DNA from: Phycisphaerales bacterium UBA6054
GTDB lineage: Bacteria > Planctomycetota > Phycisphaerae > Phycisphaerales > UBA1924
DNA length: 24,296 bases
Assembly: GCA_002429045.1 (NCBI GenBank)
Contig: DIYM01000140.1
Coordinates: 558-24,853, forward strand
Direction: 5' to 3'
How positions within the stretch are numbered: the stretch's first letter is position 1; each line of letters begins with the position of its first letter. Positions 17,831 through 24,296 of the stretch are shown here, piece after piece. The notes beneath the pieces were generated by a model, which did not search any database, had not been told where the DNA came from, and saw nothing but the letters and a program-made list of their open reading frames with translations. A program made the position numbers and the translations under genes.

Positions 17831-18330
17831 GTACTGGTTCCTCTCCCCGGCGTGTCGGTCACGTCCCGGGTTGGACGCGTTCGCCTTCAGCGACCGGCCG
17901 AGGGTCGCTGGGGCTGGCGGTCCCCCACGCCGACGGTCGGAGCGTCGGGCGCGGGTGCTCCTCTGGGAGCGTTCAAAGCGTTGCGATGCCCGGGTTTGGC
18001 GGACCGCCCGCCGGCCCGGGTTTCGGCCGATTCCGGCTCTTCTGGGATCGGAAGAGCCGGGTCGCAAGTCTAGCCCGGACCCCGGACAGCGGTCGAATCA
18101 AAAAATGCACAAACGAGTGATTATGAAAGAGGTTGCGTTCGTGTGGCCGATGCCACTGCACCGAGATCCCCGCCGCGTGCGGGTATCATCACCGCTCGGC
18201 CCGCGTGGGGACGCGCGGACCGGTCGGCGGGCCCTCGGGGCCGCCGGCGTGTCAAACCCGGCCGGACCGCCGGCCATGTCAGCTCCGCACCCGGCGACCG
18301 CCGGGCGATCCAAGAGGCAGGTTCCACCCC
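17831..18330. promoter_or_regulatory. divergent rpsA/gdhA regulatory region
   Basis: No gene is supported here. A perfect 10-bp hairpin joins CCGGCTCTTC (18033-18042) to GAAGAGCCGG (18051-18060). A local AT-rich patch at about 18099-18130 carries CATAAT on the minus strand (18125-18120, five of six -10 positions), which would give rpsA a leader of about 280 bases containing that hairpin. TATCAT on the plus strand (18184-18189) could serve gdhA, with a leader of about 135 bases that includes GGCCGG-ACCG-CCGGCC (18260-18275). No matching -35 boxes were found for either, so both promoter calls are tentative. Confidence 0.4.
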
Positions 18331-19659
18331 ATGAGCGCCACCATGACCAGCCACGCGACCGAGTTGCCCAGAGGCTCTGTCACCGAGGAACTCGGGTTCC
18401 CCAGCGACCCCGACAATCTCTACCTGCAGACCGTCAACACGATGCTCGACTCGGCCGAGCTGATCAACCTCAAGCACCGCACCCGGATCATCCTGGCCCA
18501 GCCCAAGAACGAGATCATGGTCCACTTCCCCGTCAAGATGGACGACGGGCACCACAAGCTGTTCAAGGGCTACCGCATCCAGCACAACAACGCCTGCGGG
18601 CCGTACAAGGGCGGCTTCCGCTTCCACTCCGACGTCCACCTCGACGACGTCAAGTCCCTCGCGTTCCTCATGACCATGAAATGCGCCGTGGTCCGCATCC
18701 CCTTCGGCGGTGGCAAGGGCGGGGTGAAGGTCAACCCCCGCGAGCTCTCGGAGGGCGAGCTCCAGCGGGTGTCGCGCCGCTACTGCAGCGCCATCATGGA
18801 CCAGATCGGCCCGGACGTGGATATCCCGGCGCCCGACGTGGGCACGAACTCGCAGATCATGGCGTGGTTCGCCGACACGTACATGATGTCGTCGTCCCAC
18901 CAGCACCACGACGCGTTGCGTGTGGTCACCGGCAAGCCCGTCGAGTTCGGCGGATCGGCCGGGCGTGAGAAAGCGACCGGGCAGGGCGTCGCCGACACGC
19001 TGGCCGAGATGCTCCCCGGCATCGGCATCCCCCTCGAGGGCATGACCGTCAGCCTGCTCGGGTTCGGCAACGTGAACGGCTGGGGCGGACGCATCCTCCA
19101 GGACATGGGCGCCAAGGTCGTCACCGTCATGGACCACACCGGCGCCATCCGCAACGACCGCGGCATCGACTGCCACGACCTGTTCGACTACAACATGAAG
19201 ACGGGCGGGGTCGCGGGGTACGACAAGGCCGACGCGATCGAGGAAGAGGACTTCTACCGCACCAAGGTCGACGTCTTCATCCCCGGCGCGCTCGAGCAGA
19301 TGATCAAGGCCAAGCAGGCCGAGTGGCTCGACTGCCGGGTGATGGCCGAAGCCGCCAACGCCCCCTGCGACCCGTCCGGAGACCGCAAGCTCACCGAGAA
19401 GGGCATCGAGGTCATCCCGGCGATCCTCGCCAACGCGGGCGGCGTGACCGTCTCGTACTTCGAGTGGGTGCAGAACAAAAACGCCGTGACCTGGTCGGCC
19501 GAGCAGGTCGACCGCGAGTTGAACCGCCACATGGTCGTCGCCGCCCAGCGGACGCTTGCGAACCGGAACAAGCTCAAGTGCTCGCTCCGCAACGCGGCGT
19601 TCGCGACCGCCCTGGAGCACATCGGGGACGTCTATAAGGTCCGCGGCATCTTCCCCTGA
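18331..19659 (+). CDS. gdhA: glutamate dehydrogenase (Glu/Leu/Phe/Val family)
   Basis: A 442-residue enzyme interconverting glutamate with 2-oxoglutarate and ammonia. The dimerisation domain has CGPYKGGFRFH (89-99), substrate-binding Lys117 in MTMKCAV, catalytic Lys129 in FGGGKGG and Asp169 in PAPDVGTN. The nucleotide-binding domain has LGFGNVNGWGG near 243-253, and Asp268 at the end of the following strand, which tends to favour NAD+ over NADP+. The pattern around Lys117 and the PDVGTNSQIMAWF segment fit glutamate rather than leucine dehydrogenases. The start at 18331 has only a distant AGAGG upstream, and the ATG at 18343 is a possible alternative. A terminator follows at once. Direction and coenzyme remain inference. 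Confidence 0.93.
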   Translation: MSATMTSHATELPRGSVTEELGFPSDPDNLYLQTVNTMLDSAELINLKHRTRIILAQPKNEIMVHFPVKMDDGHHKLFKGYRIQHNNACGPYKGGFRFHSDVHLDDVKSLAFLMTMKCAVVRIPFGGGKGGVKVNPRELSEGELQRVSRRYCSAIMDQIGPDVDIPAPDVGTNSQIMAWFADTYMMSSSHQHHDALRVVTGKPVEFGGSAGREKATGQGVADTLAEMLPGIGIPLEGMTVSLLGFGNVNGWGGRILQDMGAKVVTVMDHTGAIRNDRGIDCHDLFDYNMKTGGVAGYDKADAIEEEDFYRTKVDVFIPGALEQMIKAKQAEWLDCRVMAEAANAPCDPSGDRKLTEKGIEVIPAILANAGGVTVSYFEWVQNKNAVTWSAEQVDRELNRHMVVAAQRTLANRNKLKCSLRNAAFATALEHIGDVYKVRGIFP

Positions 19660-19668
19660 TCCCGCCGC

Positions 19669-19693
19669 GGCCCTCCCACCGGGGAGGGCCTTT
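19669..19693 (+). terminator. intrinsic terminator of gdhA
   Basis: GGCCCTCCC (19669-19677) pairs with GGGAGGGCC (19682-19690) around a four-base loop and is followed by TTT. It lies nine bases after the gdhA stop. Confidence 0.78.
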
Positions 19694-19793
19694 CCGTGCG
19701 CCGATCTCCCCGATAATCTGTCGATCGGGCGTGACCGGTCGCGTCCAATCACGCTCATAGTCTGGTCCACCGCACACTCGAGAGGGGAACCCC

Positions 19794-20678
19794 ATGCGAA
19801 CCGCCGCGCTGCTCGCGCTCACCGCCGCTGTCTCAACCACCAATGCCGCCGATGTTCTCATCGTCTCGGCGGGCTCTGCGGCCACGGACGGTGCGCTCGT
19901 CGCCGCCCTCGCCAACCAGGGGCACAGCGCCACCGTCGGGCCGACCTATTGGGAGTTCAACGCCGACTTCGATCTCTCCCCGTTCGATGTCATCTACATC
20001 CAGGGCAACGGCAACTGGACCCAGAGCGACATGCCCGCCGACGCGCAGTCGCTCATGCTCGACTTCGCCCAGGACGGCGGGGGCATCATCTTCTCCGAGT
20101 GGGTGGTGTGGATGGTCGGCGCTCGGAACGTCTTCCAGGTCCTCGCGTCCGCGATGCCCGTCGAGATCAACACCGCCTTCCGCGGCACCGCGGATGTCAC
20201 CTTCACGCTGAACTCACCCGAACCGTTCCTCACCGACGGGCTCCCGGCGTCGTTCACCATGCCGCTCACATCGTTCAGCGGCACCGAGACCTTCCTCCGC
20301 CCGCGCGAAGACGCGACCGTCTTCTACGATTCGGACTGGATCGTCGGAGACGAGACCGGCGCCGCGGTCGTCGGGTGGGACATCTGCGGCGGGCGCGTGG
20401 TCAACTTCTCGACGACCGTCGGCACCGCCCAGATCAACGACCCCAACTTCCAGCAGCTCTTCGGGAACATGGTGACCTGGGTGACACGCTCGCAGATCGA
20501 CAACGCATGTCTCGCGGACACCGCCCCGCCCTGCGGCGCACTCAACTTCTTCGACATCAGCACCTACATCGCCCGATTCAACGCGGCAGACCCCTCCGCC
20601 GATCTCACCGGGGACGGCAACCTCAACTTCTTCGATATCGCGCGGTACATCCAGCTCTTCAACGCCGGCTGCCCTTGA
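19794..20678 (+). CDS. secreted protein with C-terminal GC-type dockerin-like domain
   Basis: A 294-residue exported protein. Residues 1-18 are a short signal peptide ending TTNA. Residues 19-235 look like a ThuA/glutamine-amidotransferase-like alpha/beta fold: DVLIVSAGSAATDGALVAAL at the start, FDVIYIQGNG, then GGGIIFSEWVVWM; no clear catalytic triad is visible. The last 45 residues hold two copies of an LNFFDI motif separated by DPSADLTGDGN, a calcium-binding EF-hand-like loop, and end AGCP. This matches the GC-type dockerin-like anchor common in Phycisphaerae secreted proteins, thought to mediate surface attachment. AGGGGA before the ATG supports the start. It stands alone between gdhA and a convergent gene; a GACCGGTC palindrome (19733-19740) lies upstream. 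Confidence 0.85.
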   Translation: MRTAALLALTAAVSTTNAADVLIVSAGSAATDGALVAALANQGHSATVGPTYWEFNADFDLSPFDVIYIQGNGNWTQSDMPADAQSLMLDFAQDGGGIIFSEWVVWMVGARNVFQVLASAMPVEINTAFRGTADVTFTLNSPEPFLTDGLPASFTMPLTSFSGTETFLRPREDATVFYDSDWIVGDETGAAVVGWDICGGRVVNFSTTVGTAQINDPNFQQLFGNMVTWVTRSQIDNACLADTAPPCGALNFFDISTYIARFNAADPSADLTGDGNLNFFDIARYIQLFNAGCP

Positions 20679-20706
20679 TCCGCGGCGCCATCACCCGCTG
20701 TCCCGA

Positions 20707-21972
20707 TCAGCCGCCCCGTTCCTGCGGGGCGGCGTTCGCGTAGCGTCGCAACAGTTCGACGATCTTCGGCTGGCTCCGATCCAGCCTCAGAGACCGGCGC
20801 ATCGCATCGACCGCCCGCTCTCGGGCCGCCCCGTCCTCTTTCCCCGACCACAGGTAGTTGTTGAGCTCGCACACCGCGATGCCGTTGAGCGCCGGCGTGT
20901 ACGTGGGGTCCAGGTCCGCGGAGGACTGGAACGCCCCGAGCGAGTCATCGTACCGACGCAGTCGGAACAGGCCCGAGCCGAGCCGCTCGAACGCCACCGG
21001 GCTCGGCTCGGCGACCACCACCTCGTTGAGCGCCCCCACCATCTCGGCGTAGCGCCCCAGTCTCGAGAAACTCTCGGCCATGTTCAAGAGCAGACCCGGC
21101 GCGGGCTTGGGAAGCAACTCGGCTGCCTGGCGGTACTCGATCACCGCGTCCTCGTGCCGCTCCAGCGCCGCGTACACCGTGCCCAGGTGCATCCGTGCCT
21201 CCCCCGATCGCGGACGCGACCGGCTCGCCCGCTCGGCGTAGGGCAACGACTGGTCCGCGGCGCCCGTCTCGAGATGGACCCGGGACAACCCGAGCACGGC
21301 GTCGAACGCGTTGGGACGCACCGCCAACGCCCGCAGGTACGCCCGCACCGCCTCGTTCGGGCGGCCCAGCGACGCCAACGCCGACGCGTGCCGGTACTGG
21401 GCGTCGTAGTTCCTCGGCTCCGATCGCGCCGCGGCGGCGTAGCTCCGCTCGGCCAACGCGACCTCGCCCATCTCGAAGTGCAGATCGCCCGCTTCAAGCA
21501 ACGCCGGCGTGAAACGCGGGTTGATCGCGATCGCGCGTTCGAGTTCGGCCAGCGCGGCCTGGATGTCGCCCATCGCGCGAAGCTCTTTCGCCGAAGCGAG
21601 CGCCCGCTCTTCCCGCGTCGCCGGAGCGCCGGCATCCGTGACGATCAGGTCCTCGGGCGTGATCGCCGGCTCGCGGACGGCCGGCGCGCGGACGGCCGGT
21701 TCGTCTCGATCAGCACCAACCGGCGGGCGGCTCTCGACCCGATACTGAGCGCTGGGACGCTCGTCGATGACCATCGTCGAAGGCGACGCACCGGTCTCCG
21801 TGGCGGCGGGCTGGCGCTGGGTCTCGTCCGATCGCTCGGGCTCGGCGTCCTGCGATCGCCACGCGCGGCAGCCTGTCAGCACGACGCCCGCGACCAGCAT
21901 GCCCGAAACCGTCGCCGCCCCGATGATCGCTCTGTGTGTGCTCCGTGTGCTCATGACAGAATCGTATCGCAT
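20707..21972 (-). CDS. TPR-repeat lipoprotein
   Basis: A 421-residue lipoprotein with tetratricopeptide repeats. The signal has the lipobox VLTGC, followed by a Glu/Arg/Pro-rich low-complexity linker. From about residue 130 on, helical pairs recur with TPR spacing: LAELERAIAINPRFTPALLEAG, AARSEPRNYDAQYRHASALASLG, RALAVRPNAFDAVLGLSRVH and later copies, seven or eight in all. TPR solenoids hold protein partners; the partner here is unknown. Start choice: ATG at 21972 has GGAG five bases upstream, while ATG at 21954 lacks one but has TACGAT six bases upstream and could be leaderless. Both keep the signal peptide. A 9-bp perfect hairpin lies at the 3' end of the coding region (20710-20733). Confidence 0.88.
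   Translation of the reverse strand: MRYDSVMSTRSTHRAIIGAATVSGMLVAGVVLTGCRAWRSQDAEPERSDETQRQPAATETGASPSTMVIDERPSAQYRVESRPPVGADRDEPAVRAPAVREPAITPEDLIVTDAGAPATREERALASAKELRAMGDIQAALAELERAIAINPRFTPALLEAGDLHFEMGEVALAERSYAAAARSEPRNYDAQYRHASALASLGRPNEAVRAYLRALAVRPNAFDAVLGLSRVHLETGAADQSLPYAERASRSRPRSGEARMHLGTVYAALERHEDAVIEYRQAAELLPKPAPGLLLNMAESFSRLGRYAEMVGALNEVVVAEPSPVAFERLGSGLFRLRRYDDSLGAFQSSADLDPTYTPALNGIAVCELNNYLWSGKEDGAARERAVDAMRRSLRLDRSQPKIVELLRRYANAAPQERGG
20710..20733. repeat. perfect hairpin at the end of the TPR gene
   Basis: GCCGCCCCG (20710-20718) pairs with CGGGGCGGC (20725-20733) around a six-base loop. It lies 31 bases after the stop of the plus-strand dockerin gene and inside the last codons of the convergent TPR gene. 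It may serve as a T-less terminator for the former. Confidence 0.4.
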
Positions 21973-22064
21973 CGGCACTCCGTACACTTGCCCCGGACTG
22001 CCGGTTCGCCTCAACCCCGTGATCCATCCGACCGTTCTCCCCCATCACCCCGGAGATTCCCGAT

Positions 22065-22862
22065 ATGACCGCACGACCGCTCTCGTCCCGAGTCGCCCTC
22101 ATCACCGGCGCGAGCGCCGGCATCGGGCAGGCGACCGCCCGCGAGCTGGCCACGCTCGGGGCGCGGATCGCGGTCAACGCGAGGCGTGAGGAGCGGCTGG
22201 TCGCGTTGGTGCAGGAACTCGCCGACCGGGGCGATCAGGGCCCGGACGACGCCCGCGCGATCGCCGTCGCGGGGGACGCCTCGGATGAGCCCGTGATCGC
22301 ATCGATGCTCGACGAGCCCGAGGCCGCGTTCGGCGCCCCCGTCGATCTGGTGGTCATCAACGCCGGACGCGGGCTGGCCGGCTCGGTCATGACCAGCGAC
22401 CCGGGGCAATGGGAGGAGATGATCCGGATCAACCTCGTCGGGGCGGCCAGGCTGCTGCGGGCCGCCGGAGAACGCCTCAGCCGGCTCCAAGAACAGCGCG
22501 AGTGGCCCGAGCACGCCGCCGACATCGTCGTGCTCGGCTCGACGGTCGGGCGTCACATCTCGCCGTTCTCGTCGATGTACGGCTCGACCAAGTTCGCGAT
22601 CGGATCCCTGGCCGAGGCGGCCCGGCGCGAGCTGGGCCCCAAGGGCGTCCGCGTCTCGCTGATCGAGCCGGGCATCGTCGCGTCCGAGTTCCAGGGCGTG
22701 GCCGGCTACGACCCCGGATCGTTCGGCGCGATGATGGACACGTTCGCCCCGGTGCTCACGCCCGAAGACATCGCCCGGCTGATCGGCTTCATCGTCAAAC
22801 AACCCGCGGGCGTGCACCTCAGCGGCACGGTCGTGCGCCCGACGAGGCAGGAGTATCCGTAA
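22065..22862 (+). CDS. short-chain dehydrogenase/reductase
   Basis: A 265-residue classical SDR. The nucleotide-binding TGASAGIG (14-21) and NAG (99-101) motifs, Asn123, and the catalytic Ser159, Tyr172 and Lys176 (MYGSTK) are all present, so it should be an active oxidoreductase. NARREERL after the second strand has basic residues that favour NADP(H). Closest in feel to the YdfG/3-hydroxy-acid or general ketone reductase group, but substrate cannot be told from the sequence. GGAG (22052-22055) lies nine bases before the ATG. It diverges from the TPR gene and converges on queF with only six bases between the stops. Confidence 0.9.
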   Translation: MTARPLSSRVALITGASAGIGQATARELATLGARIAVNARREERLVALVQELADRGDQGPDDARAIAVAGDASDEPVIASMLDEPEAAFGAPVDLVVINAGRGLAGSVMTSDPGQWEEMIRINLVGAARLLRAAGERLSRLQEQREWPEHAADIVVLGSTVGRHISPFSSMYGSTKFAIGSLAEAARRELGPKGVRVSLIEPGIVASEFQGVAGYDPGSFGAMMDTFAPVLTPEDIARLIGFIVKQPAGVHLSGTVVRPTRQEYP

Positions 22863-22868
22863 CCCAGG

Positions 22869-23252
22869 TCACCGCCCGAGATACTGCCCCGGCACGTCGC
22901 CGTGGTCGGCGCGGATATTGCTCTTGATCCCGCCGCGCCCCTTCCACATGGTCACGATCTGCAACCACGCGGGGTTCATCAGTTCGACCAGGTCGTCGCG
23001 GATCGCGTTGGTCACCGCTTCGTAGAAGATGCCCTCGTTGCGGAAGCTCTGGTAGTAGAGCTTGAGGCTCTTGAGCTCGACGCAGGTGCCGCCGCCGCTC
23101 GCGCCGCCGGGCTGGTAGCGGAGCAGCACGTCGGCGAAGTCCGGGTGCCCGGTCTTGGGGCACACGCTGGTGAACTCCTCCGAGACGTGCTCGATGACGA
23201 ACGGCGTGTCGGAGGGGGTCGGGAACGTCTCGAGGAGCTTGGGGTCAGGCAT
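22869..23252 (-). CDS. queF: NADPH-dependent preQ0 reductase QueF
   Basis: A 127-residue single-domain (type I) QueF, a tunnelling-fold enzyme that reduces the nitrile of 7-cyano-7-deazaguanine (preQ0) to the amine preQ1 on the way to queuosine. The nucleophilic Cys31 lies in FTSVCPKTGHPDFAD with Asp38. The substrate-binding ELKSLKLYYQSFRNEGIFYE motif has the specificity Glu59. The start at 23252 is chosen because family members begin shortly before an ETFP-type segment; the longer frame to 23297 adds a Gly/Arg-rich stretch. No Shine-Dalgarno is visible. No other queuosine biosynthesis gene is adjacent, but gluQ in this window acts on the final product. Confidence 0.95.
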   Translation of the reverse strand: MPDPKLLETFPTPSDTPFVIEHVSEEFTSVCPKTGHPDFADVLLRYQPGGASGGGTCVELKSLKLYYQSFRNEGIFYEAVTNAIRDDLVELMNPAWLQIVTMWKGRGGIKSNIRADHGDVPGQYLGR

Positions 23253-23322
23253 GGGGCGCAAGCGTAGGGGCGGCCCGCCAGCCGAGCCGCCCCGCAAGAG
23301 GAGTTCTGAGATGCGGGTGTCC

Positions 23323-23697
23323 TCACCAGTGACAGTCGTCGTCCCACCACGGGTCGCGGTGGTAGCCGCCGTGCTTGTGGGTGCGGTAGCGGTGGTCTCG
23401 GTGGTAGGAATCCGAGTAGCCCGAGCGCCGCTGGGGGTAAGAGTTCCGGGCGTTGCGCTCGTTCTGGTCGCCGATGATCCCGCCCACGGCGGCGCCGGAG
23501 ACCGCGCCGATCAACGCGCCGTCGCCCTCGTTGCCGCTGAGGGCACCGATCGCCAGCCCCCCCAGCGCACCGAGCACCCCGCCGGTGACGGCCCCCTCGC
23601 CGGCGCTGTTGCAGCCGACGAGCAGCATCGAAGAGGACGCGAGCCCGATCAGGGCGGTTCGCTTGAATGTGCCGGTGGTCTTGCGGTCGGTGGGCAT
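23323..23697 (-). CDS. glycine-zipper lipoprotein with His/Tyr-rich tail
   Basis: A 124-residue lipoprotein. The signal peptide ends in the lipobox LVGC (Cys29). Residues about 34-76 form a Gly-zipper (GAVTGGVLGALGGLAIGAL, GALIGAVSGAAVGGIIG), two Gly-rich membrane-associating helices as in the 17-kDa surface antigen/OmpA-like glycine-zipper family. The last 45 residues are Arg, Tyr and His rich and end WWDDDCHW, which looks able to bind metal or anionic surfaces. AAGGAG seven bases before the ATG fixes the start. A good promoter lies upstream at 23765-23793. Likely located in the outer membrane or periplasm; function unknown. Confidence 0.85.
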   Translation of the reverse strand: MPTDRKTTGTFKRTALIGLASSSMLLVGCNSAGEGAVTGGVLGALGGLAIGALSGNEGDGALIGAVSGAAVGGIIGDQNERNARNSYPQRRSGYSDSYHRDHRYRTHKHGGYHRDPWWDDDCHW

Positions 23698-23764
23698 GGT
23701 TCACTCCTTCCGCGGGGTCTGGCCCGCCTGGAGCCGACCGCCGACGCGGCCCGCTCTCTGACAC

Positions 23765-23793
23765 ATAATGGGAAAAACCGCCAAGGGTTGCAA
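23765..23793 (-). promoter_or_regulatory. promoter of the glycine-zipper lipoprotein gene
   Basis: On the minus strand TTGCAA (23793-23788) and CATTAT (23770-23765) are spaced by exactly 17 bases in an AT-rich patch, which stands out in this high-GC window. The resulting leader is about 60 bases. Confidence 0.55.
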
Positions 23794-23814
23794 GTATTTA
23801 CTAACTCCGGACTG

Positions 23815-23845
23815 AAAATGTGCCGCGCAGCCCGCCTTCGGGCGG
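23815..23845 (-). terminator. weak terminator of the right-edge gene
   Basis: On the minus strand CCGCC-CGAA-GGCGG (23845-23832) is followed after about 13 bases by TTTT (23818-23815). The stem is short and the T-run is distant, so this is a tentative call. The remaining 23698-23874 gap holds the promoter above and no gene. Confidence 0.3.
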
Positions 23846-23874
23846 CCGCCAGGTGCATGGACCGCCTGAATGGC

Positions 23875-24296
23875 TCAGAAGGAGAACGGATCGTCGATCC
23901 CGCGTCGGCGCCGAACGTCGGCAGGCGTTGCCGTCCCGACCGCCTCCTTGCACGCCCGGCCGAGCGCCTGAATGAGCTTCTCGTGCTCCGGGGCTGCATC
24001 GAGCAGGTCGAGCAGGTCGTCGACCCGCCACGCAGGCGGATCGGAGTCTTCACCCATCGCCATGGCGTCGGCAATCGCCCGGTCTCCGAGCGCTTCACCC
24101 GCCTCGGCGAACCAGGCCCGGTCGATCGGGCCCTCGATCCGGTCGCCGGTCGGGCCGCGTGGGGGCTCGTCGATCCGCCGGGCGTTGGCGGGCGGCCCGA
24201 CGCGCAGGCGGACGACGCGCTCGCCGACGCCAACGATCGGCCACAGACCCTCGCGGTTCATCGGCTCGCGGCACAGCACGAACGCAGGCACGCCCT
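23875..24296 (-). CDS. protein of unknown function, N-terminus beyond window
   Basis: A minus-strand frame, open to the right edge, encodes at least 140 residues. It includes PAFVLCREPMNREGLWPIVGVGERVVRLRVG, a Pro/Arg-rich link, WFAEAGEALGDRAIADAMAMGEDSDPPAWRVDDLLDLLDA and a tail ending RRGIDDPFSF. A GTG at 24291 or an ATG inside CREPMNR could start it, but the frame continues without a stop to the last base, so the true start may lie outside. I recognise no domain. The middle is predicted helical and acidic with a basic C-terminus. Codon use is like that of its neighbours. Confidence 0.55.
   Translation of the reverse strand, partial: GVPAFVLCREPMNREGLWPIVGVGERVVRLRVGPPANARRIDEPPRGPTGDRIEGPIDRAWFAEAGEALGDRAIADAMAMGEDSDPPAWRVDDLLDLLDAAPEHEKLIQALGRACKEAVGTATPADVRRRRGIDDPFSF

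Noticed and set aside
17831..18067. 79-residue N-terminal extension of rpsA
   Set aside because: Arg-rich and unlike S1; the ATG at 17830 has a ribosome-binding site and gives the normal length.
18121..19770. Minus-strand frame of 549 codons opposite gdhA
   Set aside because: gdhA on the plus strand carries all catalytic motifs; this frame has none and runs through the terminator.

Overview
The window is high-GC bacterial chromosome with house-keeping content and no sign of phage, insertion sequences, CRISPR or plasmid genes. The best lineage clue is a secreted protein ending in a GC-type dockerin-like module (paired NFFDI motifs around an Asp-rich EF-hand-like loop, closing with a Cys), a domain typical of Planctomycetota and especially Phycisphaerae. 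A long K+-type membrane pyrophosphatase, the planctomycete-style HNH protein and many secreted or lipoprotein products agree with this. The lineage call is inference; no rRNA gene is present to confirm it.

Layout. 1-1584: YacP-type NYN protein (partial, minus), diverging from rpsU (S21) with its own intrinsic terminator, then trmD outside its usual rpsP-rimM-rplS setting. 1585-4600: hppA, a 910-residue membrane pyrophosphatase with extra segments, closed by an 11-bp UUCG terminator. 4732-8806: HNH protein, convergent pterin carbinolamine dehydratase, then gluQ overlapping a DUF192 lipoprotein gene, then an RsbU-type PP2C phosphatase. 8807-15526 (minus): unknown secreted protein, gyrA, STAS protein, a membrane protein with a TrkA-C domain and a LolD/MacB-type ABC ATPase; gyrA and the STAS gene share one base. 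15651-15988: a 29-codon ORF with a ribosome-binding site, followed by a strongly structured stretch and a perfect-palindrome terminator. 16046-19693: rpsA (minus) and a glutamate dehydrogenase gene (plus), diverging from a 500-base intergenic region. 19794-24296: dockerin-type secreted protein, TPR lipoprotein, short-chain dehydrogenase, queF, glycine-zipper lipoprotein, and a partial unknown gene.

How the genes fit together. Translation and tRNA modification dominate (S21, S1, TrmD, GluQ, QueF). QueF and GluQ act early and late in queuosine metabolism, which suggests the organism modifies tRNA-Asp to glutamyl-queuosine. The PP2C phosphatase and the STAS protein are candidate parts of a partner-switching pathway, although no anti-sigma kinase lies in the window. 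The most unusual items are the small-ORF/structured-RNA unit at 15651-15988, the large non-cytoplasmic insertion in the pyrophosphatase, proline at the GyrA position equivalent to E. coli Asp87, and a one-hairpin pore-like protein fused to a TrkA-C domain. No obviously complete new defence or biosynthetic system is visible.
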